Part shown: in pieces, positions 7,774 to 14,742 of the stretch | How the letters are laid out: the number at the start of each line of letters is the position of its first letter | How positions within the stretch are numbered: the stretch's first letter is position 1 | Virus record (IMG/VR): IMGVR_UViG_3300030390_001877 | Location: 1-64,000 of that record | DNA length: 64,000 nt | Direction: 5' to 3' (one strand) | From: a virus | Position numbers and translations under genes: made by a program | The notes under the pieces: generated by a model | Databases searched by the model: none | What the model saw: the letters and a program-made list of their open reading frames with translations, nothing else | Told to the model about the DNA's origin: nothing

Positions 7774-8345
7774 CCCTTTCAACAAATAAATTCAATTATT
7801 TTATATATGATAACTGTTCTCAACAAAACCACCTATGCACAAACAATTAACTATGTCAACACTATTTATTTTTGTTACATTGTAACACACCACCTTTAAT
7901 CCGAGCTGTACGCCTCGCTGTGGCATTTTAAGATTTAGCTAACAAAGTGTATTACTACCCTGTTAAAAGTGGCATACAGTGCAATACAGGAATTTTACCT
8001 ATTTTAGGGTATTTTTGCCATTCACCAACGTTATAATGGTAGATACCCTTATTAATACAGTGTCAACAATAATAATTATAATAAATAATACTAACCTTAT
8101 AACAAAACGTTATTTATAAAAGAGTTATTTTTCTGGTAAGGTGTTGTTCTTCTATCAAGTGTATACATTTATGTATATTGTCTTTATAAGGACAAGGATA
8201 CACTATTAAAAGGTTTTAATAAAAAGTAAAACGCTCTCAGATTAAAACCTTAATAACATTAAAACCTTAACAAGATTAATATTCTCTCAGGTACTTAATT
8301 ATTTGTTAAATCAAAAACCTGTTAGTATCAGATCCTCTATTAGCT
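7774..8345. other. Gene-free regulatory stretch
   Basis: About 570 bases between minus-strand genes. Seen in it: dyad GTTACATTGTAAC near 7875, the same type as in 5225-7014; ATACAT/ATGTAT at 8163-8176; near-perfect palindrome TTGTCTTTATAAGGACAA at 8178-8195; palindrome ATTAAAAGGTTTTAAT at 8205-8220; and ATTAAAACCTTAA twice at 8241-8253 and 8258-8270. No gene could be supported. Confidence 0.6.
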
Positions 8346-8648
8346 TTAAAACTCATTCAAATAAAGATCAACCACCTCAAAAGTATTTATATCCTTCAAA
8401 GAGTGTTCTTCGAAAATAGTTGGTACATCATCAAACCATTGCAGATCATAACAATGACCTATAACAAAAGTATGATGAGCAAATAACCTTCCAATGTAAG
8501 CACTATCTAATCCACGTAAACCACCTTCGAAAAACTCCCCTGCCTTAACAGTTAAATCTGGATTAATTGTAATCATTCTCGTTAATGTAACAGTGCTGCC
8601 AACTTTGTTTTTAAGTAATATGTTTTGTGTAAATGTTTTAGTTTTCAT
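8346..8648 (-). CDS. Hypothetical protein, 100 aa
   Basis: Unrecognised. Start chosen at the ATG giving MKTKTF, because MKT- plus a leader of the form AGAGAATTTATTATG recurs before many genes of this array; the frame is open further upstream without such a leader. Soluble and acidic at the C terminus. Confidence 0.65.
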   Translation of the reverse strand: MKTKTFTQNILLKNKVGSTVTLTRMITINPDLTVKAGEFFEGGLRGLDSAYIGRLFAHHTFVIGHCYDLQWFDDVPTIFEEHSLKDINTFEVVDLYLNEF

Positions 8649-8735
8649 AATAAATTCTCTTAATGTGTTTCGTTTCAATACAATAATCATCTCATAACTT
8701 TGTTATAAAAACAACCCTTTTCAACAAATAAATCA

Positions 8736-8867
8736 CTATTCATCAATAAACATCTCTTTACAACGTTTACTATCTTTAACAATAGCTATTCCGAATAAAG
8801 TGTACACTGTTATGAAAGCAACAACCCACGGTAAGACGCTTATAAAACTATTAATATAATCTGACAT
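8736..8867 (-). CDS. Small membrane protein, 43 aa
   Basis: Residues about 8-31 (FISVLPWVVAFITVYTLFGI) form one transmembrane helix, followed by a charged tail. Start at the ATG behind AGAGGGTTTATC. Unknown role. Confidence 0.6.
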   Translation of the reverse strand: MSDYINSFISVLPWVVAFITVYTLFGIAIVKDSKRCKEMFIDE

Positions 8868-8913
8868 GATAAACCCTCTTTTAAAATTAAAACCTTTGTT
8901 AAAGCACCTTTTA

Positions 8914-9081
8914 CTAAAAAACATTACTCAAACGAAACACTCTTAACCAATCTAAAATTATCAAAACAACCACACTAACAGGGATACACAGTAATAAAAA
9001 GGATGTTATAAAAGATTGTATTTTCTTACGTTTATTAACCTTTGCTAAATAGTCTTGTGTTCTTTGTGAATGGTATTTCAT
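8914..9081 (-). CDS. Small membrane protein, 55 aa
   Basis: A basic N terminus (about 20 residues) is followed by one hydrophobic segment (FLLLCIPVSVVVLIILDWL). Start at the ATG giving MKYHSQ, behind AGAGAACACCAAC. Immediately downstream of the tRNA-like sequence. Confidence 0.6.
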   Translation of the reverse strand: MKYHSQRTQDYLAKVNKRKKIQSFITSFLLLCIPVSVVVLIILDWLRVFRLSNVF

Positions 9082-9104
9082 GTTGGTGTTCTCTTTTAAA
9101 TTGA

Positions 9105-9204
9105 TGGACAATGACAGAATCGAACTGTCACCAGCACTAAACGTTAACCAAGTCGAGGGAACATATATTATATGCCGTAAAGTACCAGACTCCCGAAGAT
9201 GCCC
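9105..9204 (-). tRNA. tRNA-like sequence, possibly degenerate class II tRNA
   Basis: Read on the minus strand, GACAG-TTCGATT-CTGTC is a textbook T arm with perfect T-loop consensus. It is followed by ATTGTCC, which pairs at its outer five positions with GGGCA at the 5' end. A D-loop-like AGTCTGGTA and a possible anticodon arm GGCAT-ATAATAT-ATGTT follow; if real the anticodon would be AAT. About 30 nt between anticodon and T arms would be an unusually long variable arm. D stem and inner acceptor pairs are weak and no CCA is encoded, so it may be a decayed tRNA or tRNA mimic. Confidence 0.4.
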
Positions 9205-9279
9205 TTTTATTTAATTAAACTATTTTATTAAGATGCAAACATTGTTACATATTCACATCAATAAAACAACTATTATTCA

Positions 9280-9507
9280 TTACCCTCTATCTAATCTCTT
9301 CTTAAAGTTCAAAGAAAAACCACCACCTTTGCAGATAACCAAAACTAAAGGTTCAAGATTGTTTGACGTGTTCACAGTCTTATTATATTCAGCAACCAAT
9401 AATTTTAAAGTTTCTAGCCTACAAAGTGTTAAAAATTCGTTGTTAGTGTCAGTTGCTAACATGTAATCATTTGCAGCGATTAGTACTTGGTTATATTTGA
9501 TAGTCAT
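9280..9507 (-). CDS. Hypothetical protein, 75 aa
   Basis: Unrecognised, helical in its first 45 residues. Own promoter at 9564-9592 and a 5'-terminal leader hairpin at 9535-9554 shared with the gene at 12343. ATG behind the AGAGAATAATATT leader. Confidence 0.65.
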   Translation of the reverse strand: MTIKYNQVLIAANDYMLATDTNNEFLTLCRLETLKLLVAEYNKTVNTSNNLEPLVLVICKGGGFSLNFKKRLDRG

Positions 9508-9534
9508 AATATTATTCTCTCAATTTGTTTAAAA

Positions 9535-9554
9535 GGCTAACACCCTTGCCAGCC
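9535..9554 (-). promoter_or_regulatory. 5'-leader hairpin, copy 1
   Basis: On the minus strand GGCTGG/TTAGCC arms (two G.U pairs) with loop CAAGGGTG, starting about at the predicted transcript start. The 20-bp sequence differs by one base from 12764-12783 in the leader of another gene of the array. Confidence 0.6.
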
Positions 9555-9563
9555 AACAAATAC

Positions 9564-9592
9564 ATATTATCAAAACGTTTTACTTTGTGCAA
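9564..9592 (-). promoter_or_regulatory. Sigma70-type promoter
   Basis: Minus strand: TTGCAC at 9592-9587, 17-base spacer, TAATAT at 9569-9564. Drives 9507-9280. Confidence 0.65.
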
Positions 9593-9621
9593 CCTTTATT
9601 TACAAAATAATCTAACTTTTA

Positions 9622-9930
9622 TCAGAACACACCTTTATCAAGGCACACCATCCCCACACATACACCTTTATCAAAGGTCACCTTTATAGTGTGATCATAC
9701 ATCATAAGAGTGTGTTCACCGTCCTGTAAGCCGCCTTTACTCAACAACAACCCCAGTGCATTAATAGCGTTCTTAAAGTGCTTAGAATCACGCTCCGAAT
9801 GGTTAATTTGTGCTAAACTGTCTTGCACTTGTCCAAAAAGAGACTCTTTTTCAATGTTAGCTATATTACTAGCATGTTCCGCTTTAAAAGCTTGTTCTTG
9901 AGAATGTTTATTGTTGAAAAATAGTCCCAT
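9622..9930 (-). CDS. Hypothetical protein, 102 aa
   Basis: Unrecognised. The N-terminal 60 residues are helical and charged, possibly a coiled coil; the C-terminal part looks like beta strands. Begins one base after the stop of the small gene 9932-10087. Confidence 0.65.
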   Translation of the reverse strand: MGLFFNNKHSQEQAFKAEHASNIANIEKESLFGQVQDSLAQINHSERDSKHFKNAINALGLLLSKGGLQDGEHTLMMYDHTIKVTFDKGVCVGMVCLDKGVF

Positions 9931-9931
9931 C

Positions 9932-10087
9932 TTAAAGACTCCCTTCTATTGGAAAGTGTTTTACTTTTCGTGCTTGTTTACGTTCTAATCGAATACTCTT
10001 TTTACATTTACGTGTAGCAGTGTTGTCATTTTCAAAGCGTGACTGTTTGGTACGTGTGATTTTTTGAGTAGTGTTGTTTGTTTGCAT
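9932..10087 (-). CDS. Highly basic 51-aa protein
   Basis: A short frame starting MQTNNTTQKITRTK and ending KHFPIEGSL. About one residue in three is Lys or Arg, so nucleic-acid binding is possible. It fills the gap exactly between its neighbours on the same strand. The ribosome binding site is weak (AAGGCTCTATC). No family recognised. Confidence 0.55.
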   Translation of the reverse strand: MQTNNTTQKITRTKQSRFENDNTATRKCKKSIRLERKQARKVKHFPIEGSL

Positions 10088-10146
10088 GATAGAGCCTTAT
10101 TTAAAGTAGTTGTGAGGGCTTGCGCCCTTTTAAAAGGTTTTCTATA

Positions 10147-10734
10147 TTAATAATCTTCTAAAAGCTCTCTTAATTCTTCAAGCTGTTTTTGTGTGAACAA
10201 ACTATTCAATTGTTTAGCGTTCTTTTGGCAAGCTCTGTAAATTTCTAAAGATTTGATACTATCTTGGTCATAGCCGCAGTTATTACAAAAATCTTCAAAT
10301 AATTCATGGCCGCAATCACTATCTAATAAAAGGGAATACAACACACTTGCAGCGGTAGGACTAACAGCGTAGCAAGAACCCCCAGTATAAAAAGTGTTTT
10401 TGTAACCATTACTTAGTTTAAAATCATTGTCAATTAAATGTAAACCTTTTTCTATATTAGCCTTTTTTAGCTCTTTGTTATACTTAGTTGATAAAGTTGA
10501 TAAACTAGTGTAAGTACCTTGTTTAGTTTTTAATACTCTGTGACCTAAACCTGTTTTAAATTCAGTGTTGATAAGGTTACTACCCTTGATAAAAGAGATA
10601 TTAAATAAATCGTGTTGCCATTCTGAGTCCTTAGAACAATCTAAAAGATATACACTTTTATAAACTACGTTATTGTCTTCTAAAAACTTAGCTACTGCGA
10701 TATCTTGGTCATTGATTGAAATAGATGTTTTCAT
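10147..10734 (-). CDS. Conserved phage-type protein, 195 aa
   Basis: Function unknown. The C-terminal half, with FCNNCGYDQDSIKSLEIYRACQ and a Leu/Glu-rich tail ending in LLEDY, resembles a pattern I recall from hypothetical proteins of phages and plasmids (memory, not a search). The largest gene of the small-gene array; starts MKT behind the array's usual TATTATG leader, with a promoter-like pair at 10825-10854. Confidence 0.65.
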   Translation of the reverse strand: MKTSISINDQDIAVAKFLEDNNVVYKSVYLLDCSKDSEWQHDLFNISFIKGSNLINTEFKTGLGHRVLKTKQGTYTSLSTLSTKYNKELKKANIEKGLHLIDNDFKLSNGYKNTFYTGGSCYAVSPTAASVLYSLLLDSDCGHELFEDFCNNCGYDQDSIKSLEIYRACQKNAKQLNSLFTQKQLEELRELLEDY

Positions 10735-10824
10735 AATAGTACTCTTTTTAAATAGTGGCGTAATTGCCTGTTAATAATTCTGTTGTTAAACCGTTGTAAT
10801 CAGCGGCTTTGTTAAGATGTGCTT

Positions 10825-10854
10825 AGTATAATATTAAACACATCAACAAAGCAA
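10825..10854 (-). promoter_or_regulatory. Probable promoter
   Basis: Minus strand: TTGCTT at 10854-10849, 18-base spacer, TATACT at 10830-10825. Drives 10734-10147. Confidence 0.5.
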
Positions 10855-10858
10855 GCTT

Positions 10859-11254
10859 TTATTTAATAAGTTTTTCAAGCTTATTTAAATCATTTTTCAT
10901 CAATGTAATTTCACGTACCAAAAATGAATTAATTTGTTGTTCAATATTAGCTACCACAAGATCAACATTTTCAGGTAAGCAATAAATAAAACCTTTTAAT
11001 TTATAGTTAAACTTAGGAACAAAGAATAAATCATTTATATCTAGATTTGAATTATTCTCATAAAAATTACTTGATGAGCAAGAACCTAGCTGACTTACAA
11101 AATCACAACCGTTTGCTGGTGATACTTGAGGTCTTACACTTACTTTTGTCTCTACTTTGTCAATCTTCAAACCATTTACATTATCAAAAGACCAAGACAG
11201 GTTTACAAATGTATTACCATCTACTTTAAAAGTTTTTAAATCAAAAGTTTTCAT
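10859..11254 (-). CDS. Hypothetical protein, 131 aa
   Basis: Unrecognised; beta-rich first half and a helical Leu/Asn/Lys C terminus. MKT start behind AGGAATATTATT. Own consensus promoter at 11312-11340. Confidence 0.7.
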   Translation of the reverse strand: MKTFDLKTFKVDGNTFVNLSWSFDNVNGLKIDKVETKVSVRPQVSPANGCDFVSQLGSCSSSNFYENNSNLDINDLFFVPKFNYKLKGFIYCLPENVDLVVANIEQQINSFLVREITLMKNDLNKLEKLIK

Positions 11255-11311
11255 AATAATATTCCTAAAAGTAATAATTTGCCGAAGGTGGCGCTTTGTT
11301 TCAATATGGTA

Positions 11312-11340
11312 ATTCTAGTCTAAGTGGTGTTTGTTGTCAA
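11312..11340 (-). promoter_or_regulatory. Sigma70-type promoter, near consensus
   Basis: Minus strand: TTGACA at 11340-11335, 17-base spacer, TAGAAT at 11317-11312. Drives 11254-10859. Confidence 0.75.
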
Positions 11341-11348
11341 CGTTTTAT

Positions 11349-11537
11349 TTAATAATTACAAAGATTTTTAATACCGTCCAATTTATCAGAACACATATAG
11401 CTAATTTCATATGCAAAACCATAATTAGATGCTTCAGCTATTGCCCACTCGTTAACTTGTTTTTCAGTGCCTACTACAAATTGCTCTGATATGTGGCCTA
11501 ATTTGTTTGTAAATACAACGCTGTAAAATTTAATCAT
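11349..11537 (-). CDS. Hypothetical protein, 62 aa
   Basis: Unrecognised small protein. ATG behind AGAGAGTAATATT. Own promoter at 11589-11616. Confidence 0.65.
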   Translation of the reverse strand: MIKFYSVVFTNKLGHISEQFVVGTEKQVNEWAIAEASNYGFAYEISYMCSDKLDGIKNLCNY

Positions 11538-11588
11538 AATATTACTCTCTTCTTTTTAAAAGTTAATGTTTTTGTTTAGATGCGTTCT

Positions 11589-11616
11589 ATTCTACACAAG
11601 ATAAAACAAAACGCAA
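11589..11616 (-). promoter_or_regulatory. Sigma70-type promoter
   Basis: Minus strand: TTGCGT at 11616-11611, 16-base spacer, TAGAAT at 11594-11589. Drives 11537-11349. Confidence 0.6.
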
Positions 11617-11640
11617 CAACTAAAACACTATTTTATAAAA

Positions 11641-11820
11641 TTAATCCCTGTTTAAAAATTCTTTTAACGTTCGCGGAATAGTACCCGCTGTTAACTCTTT
11701 TTCTGTGTCAATGTCAAACACTGCCCGAATATAACCATCATCCGCAAATTTTGCCGCACTTCTTAAACAGTTGAATGTTTTTAAAGGTTTCTTTTTACTT
11801 GGAACAAATACGCCGTACAT
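11641..11820 (-). CDS. Hypothetical protein, 59 aa
   Basis: Frame from ATG 11820 beginning MYGVFVPSKKKP and ending KEFLNRD. Basic start, acidic middle. Preceded by AAAAGGGTGTTATT. Fits the spacing of the array; unrecognised. Confidence 0.55.
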   Translation of the reverse strand: MYGVFVPSKKKPLKTFNCLRSAAKFADDGYIRAVFDIDTEKELTAGTIPRTLKEFLNRD

Positions 11821-11837
11821 AATAACACCCTTTTAAA

Positions 11838-11972
11838 TTAACAACGTTTACCAGAACGATCCACCACTGATAGGATATTACTATCTGAGAAACGTAAACT
11901 CTTGGCAGCGGCATAATCAGCACACCATTTATTTACAGAACGACCACTTTTAAAATTAATTGTTATGTTCAT
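11838..11972 (-). CDS. Hypothetical protein, 44 aa
   Basis: Frame from ATG 11972 beginning MNITINFKSGRSVNKW. Behind AAAAGGGGGCTTATCTA. It fits between its neighbours without overlap. Unrecognised. Confidence 0.5.
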   Translation of the reverse strand: MNITINFKSGRSVNKWCADYAAAKSLRFSDSNILSVVDRSGKRC

Positions 11973-11987
11973 TAGATAAGCCCCCTT

Positions 11988-12257
11988 TTAAGCAAAGCTA
12001 TTTAAAACAGTAATAACGTTTTTATTATGCAATTTTCTTGCTAATAGTTTACTTTTTAAATCTGAGTAATTAGCAACTTTTACAGCTTTACCACCTTTAA
12101 CAACAAAGCTTTGACGTTTACGTGTCACTGTGCAAGATACATTCCATTTGCCGCTAGAATCCTTTTGACGGGGAGCTGTTGCCGCAAGTCCTTGTGCTTT
12201 TAAGTAGGCTGTTAATTTGCGAGCGTTTGAACGTGTGTTTAAGTTTATTGTTTTCAT
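11988..12257 (-). CDS. Basic small protein, 89 aa
   Basis: Strongly basic (Lys/Arg throughout), no acidic clusters, a likely nucleic-acid binder. Starts MKT behind AGAGAATATATT. Own near-consensus promoter at 12300-12328. No family recognised with confidence. Confidence 0.65.
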   Translation of the reverse strand: MKTINLNTRSNARKLTAYLKAQGLAATAPRQKDSSGKWNVSCTVTRKRQSFVVKGGKAVKVANYSDLKSKLLARKLHNKNVITVLNSFA

Positions 12258-12299
12258 AATATATTCTCTTTGTTAATGTAATTGTTTAATTGAGTGTTG

Positions 12300-12328
12300 A
12301 TTGTAGCGGATAACGTTTTAGGTGTCAA
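12300..12328 (-). promoter_or_regulatory. Sigma70-type promoter, near consensus
   Basis: Minus strand: TTGACA at 12328-12323, 17-base spacer, TACAAT at 12305-12300. Drives 12257 and probably the genes down to 11641. Confidence 0.8.
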
Positions 12329-12342
12329 CCGCTTTTTGTGAT

Positions 12343-12741
12343 TTATTCGTCAATCATAGATTGAAGCATTTCATCAATGTTGTTTCTTTTTGCAAATTCA
12401 CTGCAAAAATCATCAATAAAAGCGTTCAGAAAATAACTGTCGTCAGTCTCATCACTTGCATAAAGTTCTGAAAATATTCCATCATTTTTTAAAATCTTTC
12501 CTAAATCATTATATACAGTATCTGCACCTGAATTGTCCCAATGGGCGCGACCTTTACCGTTGCCGTTCATATCACTGTCTTGATAGCAGATACAAAAACC
12601 ATCAAACCAGACCGCAATTTGGTTATATTCATACTGATGATCGATATTCCCTTGAAAAGCACTAAACATAATTTCTATTAGCTTGTCTTTGTTTTCTTTG
12701 TAAAAGATTTCAGCTTGTTCAAGGGTTATTGACGTTTTCAT
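12343..12741 (-). CDS. Hypothetical protein, 132 aa
   Basis: Acidic protein, unrecognised, with aromatic-rich centre (VWFDGFCICYQDSD) and helical acidic C terminus. MKT start behind GAGAATATT. Own promoter and the 5'-leader hairpin shared with the gene at 9280. Confidence 0.7.
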   Translation of the reverse strand: MKTSITLEQAEIFYKENKDKLIEIMFSAFQGNIDHQYEYNQIAVWFDGFCICYQDSDMNGNGKGRAHWDNSGADTVYNDLGKILKNDGIFSELYASDETDDSYFLNAFIDDFCSEFAKRNNIDEMLQSMIDE

Positions 12742-12763
12742 AATATTCTCACTTTCTTTAAGT

Positions 12764-12783
12764 GGCTAACACCCTTGCTAGCC
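12764..12783 (-). promoter_or_regulatory. 5'-leader hairpin, copy 2
   Basis: Minus strand GGCTAGCAAGGGTGTTAGCC, one base different from 9535-9554 and likewise at the predicted 5' end of the transcript. Confidence 0.6.
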
Positions 12784-12792
12784 AGTGATTTA

Positions 12793-12821
12793 ATAATAGT
12801 ATAGTTGATTATTGATTGCAA
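12793..12821 (-). promoter_or_regulatory. Sigma70-type promoter
   Basis: Minus strand: TTGCAA at 12821-12816, 17-base spacer, TATTAT at 12798-12793. Drives 12741-12343. Confidence 0.65.
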
Positions 12822-12829
12822 GGATTATT

Positions 12830-13174
12830 TTAAATTTTATTCATTATTTCATATTTACGGTTTAATATCTCTTTACCAGCCTTTATAAGTTTTAAGGCTT
12901 GTTTTTCTGTGAATTTGTGATCACCGCAAAACTTACCAATTGACAGATAATTATTAGCCCATTCTAAATATACATATACAGGATAAATAAAATCATTATA
13001 AACAGCTTGCACATAAGACGGTGCAACACATTCACTAAGGTGAGCCATACAGTTACGTTTATCTAAAAACAAGGCTGTATGCATAGTGTTGTTTCTATCA
13101 GCGTTTAAACTTGCGTACAATGCTGATTCTACGCTGTGGAAGTGTTCACAAGTGTTTTGATTTAGTTCTAACAT
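12830..13174 (-). CDS. Hypothetical protein, 114 aa
   Basis: Unrecognised. Start at the ATG giving MLELNQ behind AGGAAATATT; the frame is open upstream without a good site. Moderately Cys/His-containing N-terminal half. Own promoter at 13214-13241. Confidence 0.65.
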   Translation of the reverse strand: MLELNQNTCEHFHSVESALYASLNADRNNTMHTALFLDKRNCMAHLSECVAPSYVQAVYNDFIYPVYVYLEWANNYLSIGKFCGDHKFTEKQALKLIKAGKEILNRKYEIMNKI

Positions 13175-13213
13175 AATATTTCCTAAATGTTTATTTCTCA
13201 AGTTGATGATTTA

Positions 13214-13241
13214 AGTTTACACGATTATTTTAATACGTCAA
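13214..13241 (-). promoter_or_regulatory. Sigma70-type promoter
   Basis: Minus strand: TTGACG at 13241-13236, 16-base spacer, TAAACT at 13219-13214. It overlaps the 3' end of the upstream gene and drives 13174-12830. Confidence 0.65.
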
Positions 13242-13426
13242 CAAGTTATTTCGAAATTAATAAAAACTTTTCTATAACTCCCACACGGTGAAAAAATAAC
13301 CTGTAAAAATTTATCCTCGTTTTTAAAAATTTCATTACTTGAAAACGTATTAATTGTAGATAATTGCAACTTGTGATCATTTATTATCTGATCAAGCTCT
13401 TTGTTAGTCGGGTTTATTTGTTTCAT
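13238..13426 (-). CDS. Hypothetical protein, 62 aa
   Basis: Start MKQINPTNKE at 13426, overlapping the upstream stop as ATGA (13423-13426), hence coupled; ribosome binding site AAAGGTGG lies in the upstream gene. Unrecognised. Confidence 0.65.
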   Translation of the reverse strand: MKQINPTNKELDQIINDHKLQLSTINTFSSNEIFKNEDKFLQVIFSPCGSYRKVFINFEITC

Positions 13427-13944
13427 AATGCACCACCTTTTAACCACTCAGGATCACCACAGCAAAATGCAACTTTCAAAGGCTTATCACGGTTTAGCCA
13501 TTCTTCAAACTTGCTTTTTAAATATTCTTGATAGGCGTGTTCGGTAGTCTTGCCTAATACAACTAGCATTTTAAAAGAGTTGGGAGCGGCTACAGGTGGC
13601 ACTTTAAAAGGCTTATTTTCTATGTTAACAGGTGGTTGTAATAGTTGCACAAGTGTGTCATGAGTTTTATGTGTTTTACCTGTCGCAGCGGTGTACATAT
13701 TACAAAGTTCTAAAGCCATAGTTAACACATAATTATAATGTTCCACACTTTCACGTATCCATATCGCGCTAGGGTGGTTTTTATGTGTTAATTTGTAGAT
13801 ACCTGTAAGGGCTTGATCACCGTCTGAAACATGGTGAGCCGCTGATAAAATCTGTGCATACTCAATTATCATTTTGTTTCTGTGAATCGTGCAGTGTTCA
13901 CGTGCGCATTGTATTGGGTCTGAATTGGTGTAAAAAATATTCAT
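13423..13944 (-). CDS. Conserved phage protein of unknown function, 173 aa
   Basis: The N terminus DPIQCAREHCTIHRNKMIIE followed by YAQILSAAH matches my memory of a family common in tailed phages that carries DPxxCAxxxCDKHxxKMIxExAQxLSxAH. Conserved Cys and His there suggest metal binding. No function established to my knowledge. ATG behind AAGGTTTTATATT. First gene of a coupled pair. Confidence 0.75.
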   Translation of the reverse strand: MNIFYTNSDPIQCAREHCTIHRNKMIIEYAQILSAAHHVSDGDQALTGIYKLTHKNHPSAIWIRESVEHYNYVLTMALELCNMYTAATGKTHKTHDTLVQLLQPPVNIENKPFKVPPVAAPNSFKMLVVLGKTTEHAYQEYLKSKFEEWLNRDKPLKVAFCCGDPEWLKGGAL

Positions 13945-13955
13945 AATATAAAACC

Positions 13956-14258
13956 TTACTTATAGTAGCTTGCAGTGTTGAAACCTGTTTTAGTTTGTTT
14001 TATTTCAGTGTGTTCATAATAAACACCATCTTTAAGAATGTAAAGCATACCATGTAAGTAATTTGTTTTTATGACTCTATTACCTTTGTAGGTGTATTTC
14101 CTTTGAAGTTTTAGGATCATGTTAGGTTTATTTTTAAACTTTATAAGTAAAGAGTATTTATGAAACCCTTGTGATCTTTCTAATTCATCATAAAGGTCTG
14201 CTAATTGGACAAAATCTGGATTATAATCTATCTCTATTCTATGGTGAGCTAATAACAT
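13956..14258 (-). CDS. Hypothetical protein, 100 aa
   Basis: Basic, probably beta-rich protein, unrecognised. Start chosen at the ATG giving MLLAHHRIE behind AAGGCTTTATATT; the frame runs further upstream without a ribosome binding site. Confidence 0.65.
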   Translation of the reverse strand: MLLAHHRIEIDYNPDFVQLADLYDELERSQGFHKYSLLIKFKNKPNMILKLQRKYTYKGNRVIKTNYLHGMLYILKDGVYYEHTEIKQTKTGFNTASYYK

Positions 14259-14345
14259 AATATAAAGCCTTATTTGCTTATGTAATTTCAATACACATAA
14301 AGATACACTATTTACAGCACATAGCAACTTTTATTAAAAGAATTT

Positions 14346-14361
14346 ACGTGCAGAAAAGTGT
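14346..14361 (+). promoter_or_regulatory. 16-bp operator-like direct repeat, copy 1
   Basis: ACGTGCAGAAAAGTGT, repeated exactly at 14379-14394, 33 bp apart (about three helical turns). The second copy abuts and shares its last base with the -35 box of the small-RNA promoter. Confidence 0.7.
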
Positions 14362-14378
14362 ATCAATTTAGTAAAAAT

Positions 14379-14394
14379 ACGTGCAGAAAAGTGT
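14379..14394 (+). promoter_or_regulatory. 16-bp operator-like direct repeat, copy 2
   Basis: Exact second copy of the 16-mer, ending in the first T of TTGACG. The position suits binding of an activator or repressor. Confidence 0.7.
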
Positions 14395-14423
14395 TGACGT
14401 TTGAAAAGGTATTGTATTATAAT
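14394..14423 (+). promoter_or_regulatory. Sigma70-type promoter of candidate small RNA
   Basis: TTGACG at 14394-14399, 18-base spacer, TATAAT at 14418-14423. The predicted start is near 14430. Confidence 0.8.
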
Positions 14424-14429
14424 ATTGGT

Positions 14430-14549
14430 ATAGTAACTCGGAGCAGTGAAGGGAAACGCAGCAACCGATCCTGTCATTCTGGTAATGCGATTGAGAATAA
14501 TTATCAACTAGTAGATGTGAAAAAGCCGCAATTAAGCGGCTATATTTTA
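14430..14549 (+). ncRNA. Candidate small RNA, about 120 nt
   Basis: A strong promoter with upstream direct repeats is followed about 95 nt later by a perfect terminator (AGCCGC/GCGGCT, loop AATTAA, then TATATTTTA). No convincing reading frame lies between. Internal pairings are visible, for example CATT-CTGGT-AATG near 14478 and ATTCT/AGAAT. It is the only plus-strand unit within an 8-kb block of minus-strand genes. Possible roles are antisense control or host-mRNA regulation; targets unknown. Confidence 0.7.
14524..14549 (+). terminator. Terminator of candidate small RNA
   Basis: Stem AGCCGC (14524-14529)/GCGGCT (14536-14541), six-base loop, U-rich tail. Confidence 0.85.
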
Positions 14550-14559
14550 GAGAAACGTT

Positions 14560-14742
14560 TTAATTTGTGATTGGTGTGATTTTTAGGACTTCAAATCTTA
14601 AAAGACGGGGATCTTTTTCAAGATTCTCTATTATTGTTTTTTCTGCCTCAAAGATATGTTTAGCATATACTTTACAATCATTAGTAAATTTTATCTCGCC
14701 ATCTTTGTTTTTCGTGACTATATCATAACTATAACTATTCAT
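14560..14742 (-). CDS. Hypothetical protein, 60 aa
   Basis: Small protein, unrecognised, probably beta strands plus one helix (KHIFEAEKTIIENLEKD). Start at 14742 behind AGGTGATCATT; an alternative in-frame ATG lies at 14751. Overlaps the 3' end of the upstream gene. Confidence 0.65.
   Translation of the reverse strand: MNSYSYDIVTKNKDGEIKFTNDCKVYAKHIFEAEKTIIENLEKDPRLLRFEVLKITPITN

Noticed and set aside
7857-7890. Promoter-like TTGACA on the minus strand near 7857
   Set aside because: No acceptable -10 box at 16-18 bases.
8040-8075. Promoter-like TTGACA near 8070 on the minus strand
   Set aside because: The sequence at the -10 distance (TCTACC or ATCTAC) is poor.
10096-10125. Hairpin GGGC-TTGC-GCCC followed by TTTT on the plus strand
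   Set aside because: Looks like a terminator only for plus-strand RNA, but all nearby genes are on the minus strand, where no T run follows.
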